Shown here in pieces: positions 43,396 to 52,795 of a stretch of 64,000 bases of DNA. The notes below the pieces were generated by a model, which made no database searches, was not told the origin of the DNA, and was given only the letters and a program-made list of their open reading frames with translations. The DNA is from SLNP01 sp964568875 (GTDB taxonomy: Bacteria > Bacteroidota > Bacteroidia > Bacteroidales > VadinHA17): assembly GCA_964568875.1 (NCBI GenBank), contig CAZMSH010000001.1, positions 1-64,000 of the forward strand. Direction: 5' to 3'. Positions within the stretch are counted from its first letter, which is position 1; the number at the start of each line of letters is the position of its first letter. Position numbers and translations under genes: made by a program.

Positions 43396-46300
43396 TCACT
43401 TCTCCTTTACCGGTTTTGTTTCCTCCTCCTTCCTGCCCGCAGCCTCAATTTTTCTTCGGAAGATGTTTCTGAAGTTGTCAAATTCATGTCTGAAGAAGAT
43501 ACCTACACCCTGGGTGTAGGGAGAAGTTTCGTAGAAGATATTGTCGTTTGACCTGTTGAAAAATTTAAACTTGAGTTTTTCCGTTATTCTTACTTCAACG
43601 TCGAATGCACCGGTTACAGTGGTTGCAGTTGAGCTTGTTTGAGCCGTTCCGGTTCCAACGTCAAAATTTCCATTTATGGTTACCCTGTCATTCAGAAGCT
43701 GTGTTGAAAAGGCCATTTCAACTTCCTGTGCACTTATTTCATTACCCGGTCGGTAGACAAATCCAAGATCGAAGTCGTTGCTTATCTGCGACAACCAGTT
43801 GGTCAGCTGATTTGAAACCATCTCCATTGTATTACCTATGGCCGACATGCCGGCACCGGCAGTCGGTATTGCATTGGTACCGGCACGGAATGCCGGGTCG
43901 GGGTAGAATCTTGCCATTACCAGCAGGTAGGCAAATTGCCTTACAAGTTCCTCATCAGTGTTTATAGCATTCCGGAGATAGCTTCTGGTCTGCTCATCGG
44001 CAGTGGGCAGGTTTATATCAAAGACGATAACAGGATTCATTAATTTGCCGCTGAGGTCGAGAATACACTCAACGGGTATTCTGTCCCTGAATCTCTCATC
44101 CTGGAGCAGGTCATACAGTGAAGCTTCGAGTCTGTATCTTGCTGTTATCTCTATGTCGGCATCTGTAATATCTCCGTTCCATGACAGTCTGCTGCCCTCA
44201 TCGACGCTAAACCGTTTGTTGAACATATTGCCAAGTGTGAAGAGGTAGTCTCCCGAGCTAAGTATGTAGTCGCCCGACAGTGTGAAATCTCCTTTTGGCG
44301 TAAGGCTGACATTCAGTTTGCCCGATCCGCGTCCTCTCATTACATCACCGGCCTTTGCATCAAGAACCAGTTGCACCTCTGCTTCGGGAGTCACATCAAG
44401 GTCGAAATTCAGTGAGATGGCACTCTCCTCTGACTGTGCGGTTCGCGCAGACTGATTATTACTTTGATCTAATGGTATGTCTGAACTTGTAAAGGTCACA
44501 AATGAATAATCGCCGATACTCTGGGTTGAATTCATCGGTATGAAGAACCTGGTGTTTCTGTCAGTGCGGGCCGAAATATCAAATCCGATATTACCTTCAC
44601 TGCCCCTTATTGCTATTGCTCCTGTGGCATATGCTGTGCCGTAGAAAATGTCATTGTCTTTTTGACGGGTATCCAGCACTTTCATCTGGTTGGCGTTGAA
44701 AGTAAGGTCTATACCGTAATCCCTGAAATTCCTGTGTCTTATTATGCCATTCATCAATGCAGTATTGCCACGGTCGTCAGTCATCGATATATTGTTGAAT
44801 ATGATTCCCCTCTGGTCGAATCTGATACTATCATTGAAGAAGTACTGCGACTGGAGGTAATCGACCTTTATTTTTCCATCTTCAACAAAAAGAGAGCCGG
44901 TTAGTACAGGTTCTTTGAGTCTGCCTGACAGATTCACGGAACCGTAGGCGTATCCTCCTATACCCGATGCAAATGTTTTCAGCAGCGGGTTAAGAATGTC
45001 TACAGGCAATCTGTTTGCGGTGGCAGTAAGAGTAATATCTTTATCTTCTGGGTTATAGAAGCCATTAAGGTCGAGTGCCCTTACACCGTTAAGGTCGTTA
45101 TAGAGTGTTATGCCTGCCAGCCTGCTGGTATTATCCCAGACAGATTTCAGATAAAGGTTTCCGTATTCATGATCGATAAGGCGAAAATTCTCGACGACAA
45201 CGTCATCAGTTTCAAGCATTACATCACCGAGTATTCCTGTGAGTATAACCCGACCTGAGAGGCTGCCTCCCACAGAAAACTTCAGTTTATCGGCCTGAGG
45301 CGGGTCTGAGAGGTAATTCAGTCCGCCTATATTGATGCCATCAAATTCAAGGTGGAGTGTATCGGTTTTATGTGGAGACACGGTACCTGAAAGCCGGTAG
45401 AAATTTTGACTGCTATTGATAAGCAGCTCCTCTATCGTGATATTTTTTTTCTGAACCGTTATTTCAGAAGGGTTTATTGTCCATTTATCATCTCTGATCC
45501 ATATCTCGGTTGGTTCAATTGCAACCGAGGCGAGTTTTACGGAATCGATGTTGTGGAACGAGGTTGTCAATCTCAGATCCCCCTTCGTTACGCTCATATC
45601 ATTGTTGTCCCATCCGGCATAAAGACTTGCCACGTCTGGTTTTGTCTCCATAAAGATATTGAATCCGCCCAGCACAAGCTTACCTGCCAGGGTAAAAGCA
45701 CCAGACGTTATTTCGAGTTCAGAAACGGAATCAAGAGCCTCAAAAGAGAGATTCATTTTTTTCATTTCATTACCCTTGTAGGCTAAACTTTCGAAATTAG
45801 CCTCAGCTGTTGTCTTCTCCAGCTCGTTGTATTTCATTATTATCTTGCTGCCGGGGGCTATTTTCATTCCGGTGCCCAGAAATTCATTGAGTTTATCGGT
45901 TTCTTTCAGCTCTGCTTCGAGTTCAAAATTATTTTCGCCGGACAGATCTGCTGATGCATATTTTCCAAATTCTGATGGCATAAGTTCTGCAAGCAGGTTT
46001 TTGAATGATTTTGTGAGAGTTGCAAAATTATATTCCCCTCTCAGCCTGAGGTTGCCGAAGTCAGAATTCAGATCCATGGCCCTGGTTTCGTTGTCTGCCC
46101 ATGTCTGCAGCGAACTATTATATATCTCGAGTTTTTTTTCACCCCTTGAGAGTGCTGAGTTGATCAGTCTTATTTCTCCTGATGCATTGTCGATATTATT
46201 GCCCTTGAAATTCGCTGTCATCAGAACCGTAAACGAACTTGCTGAATCGGCTTTATCGAGATTGAGATTATGGAGGTTAGACTTTGGAATATTTAGTGAG

Positions 46301-47865
46301 AAATCAAATTCAGGGATAGTATCTTTAAAATCAAGTAATCCTATGAAATCAAGATCCAGATTTTCATCCCTGATATTTATTGCACCATTCCATCTCTTCT
46401 CGGTGAAGTCGCCACTCATCCCGATGTCACGATAGACGTACCTGTTGATTTCAGCGCTGCTTATGGTTCCATCGAGTACTGCGTCAAATTCTTTAAATGA
46501 CCTGGACTTACCGTCGACGTTGATTTGAAATGAGACTTTACCCAGCATATCAGAATAACCTGACAGGCTGCCGGCATTTACTCCGCTGCCCGTGAGGTAT
46601 CCTTTGTATCTGAATTCATTTTTTTCTGAGGGTCTGAAAGAGATATCCGTTGATAATGAACCGGCTGATGTAAACAGGGTTCCGTAAGTAACAAAGTCTG
46701 TAATAAACCCTGAGAACGTTCCCCTGAACTTAATCGGTCCGGCAATGGTGTCCAGGTCAGCCGGTAATTTAGATGAGTCTGCCAGTCCTATTTTCCCGAT
46801 GTCAGAGATACGCGTATTAAGTTCATTGATATCTATGAAGATAAACGTATTGTCGATGTCAGGCAATCCGGAAAGGTCAAAGTTACACGTGATACTGGTG
46901 ATGTCTCCTCCTTCAATAAACAGGTTTCTCCCCCTTAGTTGGGCGACTGTGCCTGATATTACTCCTGACAAACTAACCGGACCGTTATATTTTGCAATTG
47001 AGGGAACGAAGAATGCTAAATCTTCTGTTGCGATTATGGAGTTTCTGAGGGTAAGCCTCATTCTCACATCTTCTACGAAATTCTTGAAAGCCTGTGGTTT
47101 ATCGTACAGCAGGGTTATGGTTTCGCCTGTAATTGAGCTGCCAGCTGTATAAATCTCAGCATTGGCAAACTCCATTGCATCTTTTGTTACCCGGAATTCT
47201 GAAGTAAGGCGATCTGCTTCAAATCCGGTTTTTTCCCTGAAGGAGGCTCTGTAGATCATCATTGAGGTGGTGTCGTCCTTAACGATAAAATCTTCTATTA
47301 TCGCATTTAATTCCGACAGCTCAAGGTCTTTAAAGTCAATACCTTCCTTAACCTCTTTTCTGGGTTCAGACAGATTTTTCAGAATGAATTTACCATTGTA
47401 TACCTCTATATGGTTTATACGCACAACCATCTTCGAGGAATCTCTCTCACGGGAAGGTTTAATCAATTGTGAGAGATAGAGGTTCAGATTGCTGACACCG
47501 GTGGAGTCAGTAACTATTTTCATTACCGGATCTCTCACCGAAACTCTTGATAAATGGAGTATTCTGCGGCCTATACCAAGTCTTCTTAGCCCAGCCCTTG
47601 CTTCTCCGGCATAAAGCAGTGTATCGCTGTTATTGTCAAGGAACAGAACATCCTCCAGCGTCAGTTTATTGAAAAATGTGTAGTGTACCTTACCTACAGA
47701 GATGTCTGCATTCAGGTTGTTTTCAAACCTTGATGTAATTTTGTTAACGATTAATGTTTGCACGGCCGGAAGCCTTACAAACAGGAATATTGCAGCCGGA
47801 ATCAGCACGATAATTGCTGTCACGATAATAATGATCCTGTATCTTTTTTTAATACTTTTGACCAT
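43396..47865 (-). CDS. tamB: TamB-like translocation/assembly module protein
   Basis: 1489 residues. A single N-terminal signal anchor (about 9-30: IIIIVTAIIVLIPAAIFLFV) is followed by long repetitive beta-rich sequence typical of AsmA/TamB proteins. The C-terminal 400 residues match the TamB domain (DVTPEAEVQLVLDAKAGDVM; GDYLFTLGNMFNKRF; VIVFDINLPTADEQTRSYL). Such proteins bridge inner and outer membrane, and are implicated in lipid transport or barrel assembly. It is divergent from tsaD with 60 bases between the start codons, so the two may share a promoter region. Confidence 0.9.
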   Translation of the reverse strand: MVKSIKKRYRIIIIVTAIIVLIPAAIFLFVRLPAVQTLIVNKITSRFENNLNADISVGKVHYTFFNKLTLEDVLFLDNNSDTLLYAGEARAGLRRLGIGRRILHLSRVSVRDPVMKIVTDSTGVSNLNLYLSQLIKPSRERDSSKMVVRINHIEVYNGKFILKNLSEPRKEVKEGIDFKDLELSELNAIIEDFIVKDDTTSMMIYRASFREKTGFEADRLTSEFRVTKDAMEFANAEIYTAGSSITGETITLLYDKPQAFKNFVEDVRMRLTLRNSIIATEDLAFFVPSIAKYNGPVSLSGVISGTVAQLRGRNLFIEGGDITSITCNFDLSGLPDIDNTFIFIDINELNTRISDIGKIGLADSSKLPADLDTIAGPIKFRGTFSGFITDFVTYGTLFTSAGSLSTDISFRPSEKNEFRYKGYLTGSGVNAGSLSGYSDMLGKVSFQINVDGKSRSFKEFDAVLDGTISSAEINRYVYRDIGMSGDFTEKRWNGAINIRDENLDLDFIGLLDFKDTIPEFDFSLNIPKSNLHNLNLDKADSASSFTVLMTANFKGNNIDNASGEIRLINSALSRGEKKLEIYNSSLQTWADNETRAMDLNSDFGNLRLRGEYNFATLTKSFKNLLAELMPSEFGKYASADLSGENNFELEAELKETDKLNEFLGTGMKIAPGSKIIMKYNELEKTTAEANFESLAYKGNEMKKMNLSFEALDSVSELEITSGAFTLAGKLVLGGFNIFMETKPDVASLYAGWDNNDMSVTKGDLRLTTSFHNIDSVKLASVAIEPTEIWIRDDKWTINPSEITVQKKNITIEELLINSSQNFYRLSGTVSPHKTDTLHLEFDGINIGGLNYLSDPPQADKLKFSVGGSLSGRVILTGILGDVMLETDDVVVENFRLIDHEYGNLYLKSVWDNTSRLAGITLYNDLNGVRALDLNGFYNPEDKDITLTATANRLPVDILNPLLKTFASGIGGYAYGSVNLSGRLKEPVLTGSLFVEDGKIKVDYLQSQYFFNDSIRFDQRGIIFNNISMTDDRGNTALMNGIIRHRNFRDYGIDLTFNANQMKVLDTRQKDNDIFYGTAYATGAIAIRGSEGNIGFDISARTDRNTRFFIPMNSTQSIGDYSFVTFTSSDIPLDQSNNQSARTAQSEESAISLNFDLDVTPEAEVQLVLDAKAGDVMRGRGSGKLNVSLTPKGDFTLSGDYILSSGDYLFTLGNMFNKRFSVDEGSRLSWNGDITDADIEITARYRLEASLYDLLQDERFRDRIPVECILDLSGKLMNPVIVFDINLPTADEQTRSYLRNAINTDEELVRQFAYLLVMARFYPDPAFRAGTNAIPTAGAGMSAIGNTMEMVSNQLTNWLSQISNDFDLGFVYRPGNEISAQEVEMAFSTQLLNDRVTINGNFDVGTGTAQTSSTATTVTGAFDVEVRITEKLKFKFFNRSNDNIFYETSPYTQGVGIFFRHEFDNFRNIFRRKIEAAGRKEEETKPVKEK

Positions 47866-47925
47866 CAGAAATTACCACGGTTTGAGCATTCAAAATAACC
47901 TAAAATTGATTGAAAAACAAAGAGT

Positions 47926-48945
47926 ATGCCAATAACAATTCTGGGAATAGAATCTTCATGTGATGACACTGCTGCGGCGATTATCAGAGACGGAATAATA
48001 TTGTCAAATCTTATCACAAACCAGGATATCCACCGTGCTTACGGAGGAGTCGTTCCTGAGCTTGCATCGAGGGCACATCAGGCAAATATAGTACCTGTTA
48101 TTGATCAGGCTCTTGAACGGGCAGGCATCGGTCTTGAAGATGTCGATGCTATTGCTTTTACTAAAGGTCCGGGCTTGCTTGGGTCATTACTGGTGGGAGT
48201 CTCATTTGCCAAAGGTTTGTCAGTGGCACGTAACATTCCTCTGATAGAGGTGAATCATCTTCAGGCCCATGTGCTTGCACATTTCATCAGAGAAAAGGAG
48301 AGGGAGAAGGCTATGCCTGAGTTTCCTTTTCTTTGCCTGCTGGTTTCGGGAGGTCATACTCAGATGATTATCGTAAGGGATCATCTTGATATGGAAGTTA
48401 TTGGCATGACTACAGATGATGCAGCCGGTGAGGCATTTGACAAATGTGCAAAGGTAATGGGTTTGCCCTATCCGGGCGGTCCGGTTATTGACCGGATGGC
48501 AGTAAGGGGAGATAAAAACAGGTTCAGGTTCAGCAAACCTTCCATGCCGGGCCTTGATTTCAGCTTCAGTGGATTAAAGACCAGTTTTCTCTATTTTCTC
48601 AGGGAAAAGATTCGTGAAAATCCTGATTTCGTAAGCGAGAACAGTGATGATCTTGCTGCTTCTCTGCAGCATACTATCGTATCAATACTAACCGATAAAG
48701 TAGTTGAGGCTGTAGCCAGTACCGGGATTACCAGAGTAGCGCTAGCAGGCGGTGTTTCGGCAAATTCCGGATTGAGAGGCAGGCTTCAGGAAGAAGCTTC
48801 GGCGAGAGGATGGCAACTTTTTATTCCTGATTTCGTTTACACAACCGATAATGCAGCTATGATTGCAATTACGGGATATTATAAGTATATTCGCAGTGAT
48901 TTCACCGGTCTTGATGTCGTCCCGGCAGCGAGATACGGTCTGTAG
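47926..48945 (+). CDS. tsaD: tRNA N6-adenosine threonylcarbamoyltransferase
   Basis: Transfers threonylcarbamoyl to A37 of ANN-decoding tRNAs (t6A). The 339 residues begin ILGIESSCDDTAAAI. The metal-binding HLQAHVLAH motif, LLVSGGHTQMI, and the C-terminal LAGGVSANSGLR segment identify the Kae1/TsaD family. Length is normal. siaC begins 44 bases downstream; no other t6A gene is in the window. Confidence 0.97.
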   Translation: MPITILGIESSCDDTAAAIIRDGIILSNLITNQDIHRAYGGVVPELASRAHQANIVPVIDQALERAGIGLEDVDAIAFTKGPGLLGSLLVGVSFAKGLSVARNIPLIEVNHLQAHVLAHFIREKEREKAMPEFPFLCLLVSGGHTQMIIVRDHLDMEVIGMTTDDAAGEAFDKCAKVMGLPYPGGPVIDRMAVRGDKNRFRFSKPSMPGLDFSFSGLKTSFLYFLREKIRENPDFVSENSDDLAASLQHTIVSILTDKVVEAVASTGITRVALAGGVSANSGLRGRLQEEASARGWQLFIPDFVYTTDNAAMIAITGYYKYIRSDFTGLDVVPAARYGL

Positions 48946-48988
48946 AGTTGAGGGGGGAAGAGTGGAATTTTAATGATTTCTTTATCAT

Positions 48989-49366
48989 ATGCAATTATTC
49001 AGGAAGGATCAGACAAAGAACTCACCCGAAATAATACTTGACCCGGGAGGAATAATAAGGATCAAGGGCCGGTCGATTCTTGAGAACGCAGCAGGTTTTT
49101 ACCAACCTGTACTTGAATGGATTGCAGAATATGTTAAAAATCCGGGCCAGCTGACATGTATTGACATAAGCCTGGAATATTTTAACAGTGCAACGGCAAA
49201 AGTACTTATTACCCTTATTCAGAGGACATCAGCGGTCACTTTCAGGAATGCCAGACTTAAGGTTAATTGGTATTATGAAGATGGTGATGAAGATATACTT
49301 GAGAGGGGAGAGTATATTGAATCAGTGCTTGAGACCGATTTTAACTTCATAAAGATCAAAGATTAA
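48989..49366 (+). CDS. SiaC-family regulatory phosphoprotein (DUF1987)
   Basis: 125 residues matching DUF1987: NSPEIILDPGG, IKGRSILENAAGFYQPVLEWI, SLEYFNSATAKVLITLI and VNWYYEDGDEDILERGEYIES. In Pseudomonas SiaC is phosphorylated on a threonine by SiaB and dephosphorylated by SiaA, controlling a diguanylate cyclase. The equivalent place here is Ser67-Ala-Thr69, so a phosphosite is plausible. No SiaA, SiaB or cyclase gene lies in the window, so the partners are elsewhere or the system differs. It follows tsaD at short distance. Confidence 0.85.
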   Translation: MQLFRKDQTKNSPEIILDPGGIIRIKGRSILENAAGFYQPVLEWIAEYVKNPGQLTCIDISLEYFNSATAKVLITLIQRTSAVTFRNARLKVNWYYEDGDEDILERGEYIESVLETDFNFIKIKD

Positions 49367-49372
49367 ATACTG

Positions 49373-49574
49373 TCAGGCCACTCTGTCTGGCTTTTCTATG
49401 CGCCTCCTGTTGAAGGGCTCGCAATCGCAATACTGAAAGTCAGCGATAAGACCGGATGAAAAGAGAGGTTTCTGACTGTCATCCATTTCAAGATTATTAT
49501 TTACTCCGGGTATTGTCGGTTCCGGTAATAGCGGCCAGCAACAGCAGGGGAAACATACAGAAGAATGATTTCAT
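49373..49574 (-). pseudogene. Remnant of a metallophosphoesterase gene, frameshifted and truncated
   Basis: Two short reading pieces lie on the minus strand. The first (ATG at 49574, stop at 49497) is a 25-residue signal-peptide-like sequence, MKSFFCMFPLLLLAAITG. The second, one frame over (through 49486, stop at 49375-49373), reads KPLFSSGLIADFQYCDCEP. The ADxQYCDC phrase is typical of the first metal-binding motif of calcineurin-like phosphoesterases in Bacteroidota, which here has Phe where Ile or Val is usual. One frameshift and loss of everything after this motif are enough to explain the arrangement. It lies between siaC and the thioesterase. Confidence 0.5.
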
Positions 49575-49576
49575 TT

Positions 49577-50056
49577 TTAACTGTCACCGTAAAATGCAGA
49601 GATACCCGGATACATAAATTTTCTGGTTGCAACTTCGGCAGGGAAGACAAAAAAGTCAGCGTCGGCTTCAGAGCAGAGTTTTCCCGACCCGTCATAGAGA
49701 CGGCATTTAATATATGCAATGTTACCGTTTCTTTTAACCAGGGAGGCCTTTGCCGTGATATCTCCCTTTGAGAGGTGAGCCGGTTTTAAATATTTGACTT
49801 TCAATTCTGATGTTACCCCTGCAGTTTCAAGTTTTATGTAAACAAACCAGGCAGCTACTTCATCGAGCAGTGTGGCAATGATACCTCCGTGAAGGACATC
49901 GTTATATCCCTGGTAATTAGTGTCAGGTTTCCAAACCGCTATTACTTCGTCATCTGATTCGGCAAAATCGAGTTTCAGGCCTACCGGATTTCTGGGGCCA
50001 CATCCGAAGCATCTGTTCTGGTCGGGACAAAAGGGGTTGGTGATATTACGTATCAT
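49577..50056 (-). CDS. PaaI-type hotdog thioesterase
   Basis: 159 residues from the ATG at 50056; the ATG lies within the overlap with the upstream J-domain gene. A cysteine-rich N-terminus (FCPDQNRCFGCGPRNPVGLKL) precedes the hotdog core, with LHGGIIATLLDEVAAW as the conserved helix and catalytic Asp/Glu region, followed by LKVKYLKPAHLSKGDITA. Family members hydrolyse acyl-CoA thioesters; the substrate is not readable. Its start overlaps the J-domain gene by 11 bases, suggesting coupling. Confidence 0.85.
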   Translation of the reverse strand: MIRNITNPFCPDQNRCFGCGPRNPVGLKLDFAESDDEVIAVWKPDTNYQGYNDVLHGGIIATLLDEVAAWFVYIKLETAGVTSELKVKYLKPAHLSKGDITAKASLVKRNGNIAYIKCRLYDGSGKLCSEADADFFVFPAEVATRKFMYPGISAFYGDS

Positions 50057-50612
50057 TACTCTTCTTTTTCTTTCTGGAATTATGCACAAATATAAGAAGG
50101 TTCATGTATGAAAATGCGAAAAACCCCATACCCATGATAAGGAGAAGAATCATGAATATGAATGAGGGTTCCTCATCGGGGGTTCTGGCATTAAGTTTAA
50201 GCCATGTATAGCTGTAAATGTCTATTCCGATGATCAGAAGTGAGACCACCATGCCATAAATAATAAGAGTACCGTCAAATATTCTTGTGGTCTTCCAGGT
50301 GGAACTGCGGGTGAAATTTTCATACCGCGTGCGACTGTAGTATTCAGCCCTTTGACGGACTCTCTGCCGGTGATACTCCTCCCACTGCTTCATTTTATTG
50401 CTGAAGGAGGTGTCATCTTTCAGTGCACCTGACAGAAAATTCAGCAAAAACTCGTAAGCTTCAGTTGCCTTGATGAACAGGTCGGAAGCTGCCGGATGAT
50501 GGTTCAGATCAGGATGATACTGCCTGGCTTTTATCCGGTAAGCCCTTTTAATGTCATTGAGAGAACAGCCTTCAGAGAGGCCGAGCACTTTGTAGTAATC
50601 AGCCGCAGTCAT
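50046..50612 (-). CDS. J-domain membrane protein
   Basis: 188 residues from the ATG at 50612 (an upstream start at 50663 would add 17 unlikely residues). The N-terminal J domain is clear: DYYKVLGLSEGCSLNDIKRAYR and HPD at 33-35, which activates DnaK ATPase. A basic linker (HRQRVRQRAEYYSRTRYEN) follows, then two hydrophobic segments (about 113-135 and 152-175) and a basic Lys-rich tail. It probably recruits DnaK to the inner membrane. It overlaps the downstream thioesterase gene. Confidence 0.87.
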   Translation of the reverse strand: MTAADYYKVLGLSEGCSLNDIKRAYRIKARQYHPDLNHHPAASDLFIKATEAYEFLLNFLSGALKDDTSFSNKMKQWEEYHRQRVRQRAEYYSRTRYENFTRSSTWKTTRIFDGTLIIYGMVVSLLIIGIDIYSYTWLKLNARTPDEEPSFIFMILLLIMGMGFFAFSYMNLLIFVHNSRKKKKSNDT

Positions 50613-50748
50613 TTTGATCCGGTAAGTGGGATAGGCAAGTAAGGCATTTTTATTGTCAAACAAACAACAAATTATAAAATTTCATATTATAATTGTACCA
50701 TAATTCGTTTTTAATTAAACTAAATAAACACAACATACAGCTGTTTTT

Positions 50749-51558
50749 ATGGATTGGCCAATTATTTTACGTGCTTTCGGACTTACATTATTTGCTGGTA
50801 TGGCAACAGGCATTGGTGGCCTGATTGCATTTTTTGCCAGAAGGACAAACACAACATTCCTGTCTTATTCTCTGGGGTTTTCGGCAGGGGTCATGATCTT
50901 TATCAGCCTGACTGAAATATTGGCTGAGGCCGGTGATATAATTTCTACGGTTCATTATGGCAAGACGGCCTCACTATTGACATTTACTTTTTTTATTGTG
51001 GGATTCTTTCTGACGGCAATAATAGACAAAGTCATTCCCATGAGGGAAAATCCCCATGAGATGATGCGACTCGAGCAGATGAATGAAGGATGCCTTAAAA
51101 GGAATCCCCGGTTACTGAGGGTTGGTCTTTTTACAGCCGTTGCGCTTGGCGTACACAACTTCCCTGAAGGCATTGCGACATTCATGGCGGGTATGACCGA
51201 TTTGACAGTGGGTATAAGCATTGCAGTTGCAGTGGCCATTCACAATATCCCCGAAGGGATAGCTGTGTCTGTGCCGGTATATTTTGCCACCGGATCGCGT
51301 CGCAAGGCTCTATTATGGTCGGTGCTGTCGGGATTCTCAGAGCCACTTGGCGCTGTCGCCGGTTATTTCATAATATCATTTTTCAGGAGCGAGGTAGCTC
51401 TTGGGTATGTATTTGCCATAGTAGCCGGTATAATGGTTTATATAGCGTTTGACGAGCTGCTTCCGGCCGCACACAAATATGGCAAACATCACGTAGCCAT
51501 TTACGGTCTCTTAAGTGGGATCATTGTCATAGGCATCAGCCTGATAATGCTACATTAG
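50749..51558 (+). CDS. zupT: ZIP-family metal transporter
   Basis: 269 residues with eight predicted helices. Helices 4 and 5 carry the metal-binding pair HNFPEGIATF and HNIPEGIAVSVP, identifying the ZIP/ZupT family (zinc and other divalent metals). The cytoplasmic loop between helices 3 and 4 is short and acidic (RENPHEMMRLEQMNEG). Length is typical of bacterial ZupT. It is divergent from the J-domain gene. No Zur-type site was identified nearby. Confidence 0.93.
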   Translation: MDWPIILRAFGLTLFAGMATGIGGLIAFFARRTNTTFLSYSLGFSAGVMIFISLTEILAEAGDIISTVHYGKTASLLTFTFFIVGFFLTAIIDKVIPMRENPHEMMRLEQMNEGCLKRNPRLLRVGLFTAVALGVHNFPEGIATFMAGMTDLTVGISIAVAVAIHNIPEGIAVSVPVYFATGSRRKALLWSVLSGFSEPLGAVAGYFIISFFRSEVALGYVFAIVAGIMVYIAFDELLPAAHKYGKHHVAIYGLLSGIIVIGISLIMLH

Positions 51559-51611
51559 GCTGACATATTATACATCAGGCTGATTATCTGTTATGATGTC
51601 CTGTCTGATTG

Positions 51612-52184
51612 TCAGGCTATTCCTGCAAATCCCATAAAAGCCATAGCCAGAAGGCCGGCAACTATAAATGCAATAGGCACTCCTTTCATAGCCTGTGGGA
51701 TATCAGCAAGTTCGAACTGTTCACGCAGACCTGCGAAGATGATAAGAGCTATACTGAATCCTATGGAGTTTGCTATTGCGAATACTATACTCTTTATGAG
51801 GTTATAGTCGTTTTGTCCGGCCAGAATTGCCACACCCAGCACGGCACAGTTTGTTGTGATCAGTGGAAGGAATATACCCAGTGCCTGGTATAGTGCGGGA
51901 CTTGCCTTTTTAAGGATGATTTCGACGAGCTGTACCAATGATGCTATTACCAGAATAAAGGTAATTGTCTGCATGTATTCTATACCAAATGGTATCAGTA
52001 TGTATGTCCTTATCAGGTAAGTAACCAGAGTGGCTATTGTCATTACAAAGGTTACTGCACCGGCCATGCCGATTGATGTTTCGACCTTCCCTGACACCCC
52101 GATGAATGGACATATTCCCAGGAATTTGCTTAGTACAATATTGTTTACAAAAACAGCCGATATTATTATTAAGAGATATTCCAT
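51612..52184 (-). CDS. rnfA: Rnf complex subunit A
   Basis: 190-residue membrane protein with six predicted helices. Landmarks of RnfA/RsxA are ILSKFLGICPFIGVS near the start and LPLITTNCAVLGVAIL in the middle, with Cys residues in both that sit in the intramembrane cluster region of the complex. It is the last gene of the rseC-rnfBCDGEA operon. The complex couples ferredoxin:NAD+ electron transfer to Na+ or H+ transport. Confidence 0.95.
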   Translation of the reverse strand: MEYLLIIISAVFVNNIVLSKFLGICPFIGVSGKVETSIGMAGAVTFVMTIATLVTYLIRTYILIPFGIEYMQTITFILVIASLVQLVEIILKKASPALYQALGIFLPLITTNCAVLGVAILAGQNDYNLIKSIVFAIANSIGFSIALIIFAGLREQFELADIPQAMKGVPIAFIVAGLLAMAFMGFAGIA

Positions 52185-52196
52185 GACACACCCTTT

Positions 52197-52775
52197 TTAT
52201 TTGTTGACTTTACGTGCAAGCATGATAAGATAGCCCAGGGCAATGAATGCTCCGGGAGAAAGTATGAATATGAGTATTCCGTCACCCTGTATGAATTTCA
52301 TTCCGAAGAAGGAACCTGATCCCAGTATTTCCCTTACGGCTCCGAGCAGTGTAAGTGCAAATGTAAAGCCGAGACCCATTCCGAGTCCGTCGATAATTGA
52401 AGAGATAAGGTTGTTTTTTGAAGCAAATGCCTCAGCCCGTCCGAGTACTATGCAGTTCACCACGATAAGGGGTATGAAAAGGCCCAGAGCTTCAAACAGG
52501 GAAGGCAGGTAGGCCTGCATGGTAAGCTGGACTATAGTAACGAATGAGGCAATAATGACGATGAATGAGGGTATTCTTACGTTGGCGGGTATGAAGCCTT
52601 TAACGAGTGATATCACGATATTGGACATCAGCAACACAAATGTGGTTGCAAGTCCCATACCCATTCCGTTTATTGCTGTAGTGGTTACACCCAGAACAGG
52701 GCAGAGGCCCAGGAAGAGCGCAAATACCGGGTTCTCCCTGATAAATCCTTTTGTAAAGTTTTGCAATTGGTTCAT
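52197..52775 (-). CDS. rnfE: Rnf complex subunit E
   Basis: 192-residue membrane protein, homologous to RnfA in the other orientation. LGLCPVLGVTTTAINGMGMG and LFIPLIVVNCIVLGRAEAFA carry the conserved Cys residues; the helices are regular. It starts 20 bases after rnfG and ends 12 bases before rnfA. Confidence 0.95.
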   Translation of the reverse strand: MNQLQNFTKGFIRENPVFALFLGLCPVLGVTTTAINGMGMGLATTFVLLMSNIVISLVKGFIPANVRIPSFIVIIASFVTIVQLTMQAYLPSLFEALGLFIPLIVVNCIVLGRAEAFASKNNLISSIIDGLGMGLGFTFALTLLGAVREILGSGSFFGMKFIQGDGILIFILSPGAFIALGYLIMLARKVNK

Positions 52776-52795
52776 AACAGCTGGTCTTACCGGGA

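Noticed and set aside
45827..46435. 202-codon open frame on the plus strand inside tamB
   Set aside because: Fully antisense to the TamB coding sequence, with a serine/leucine-biased product that fits a shadow frame.
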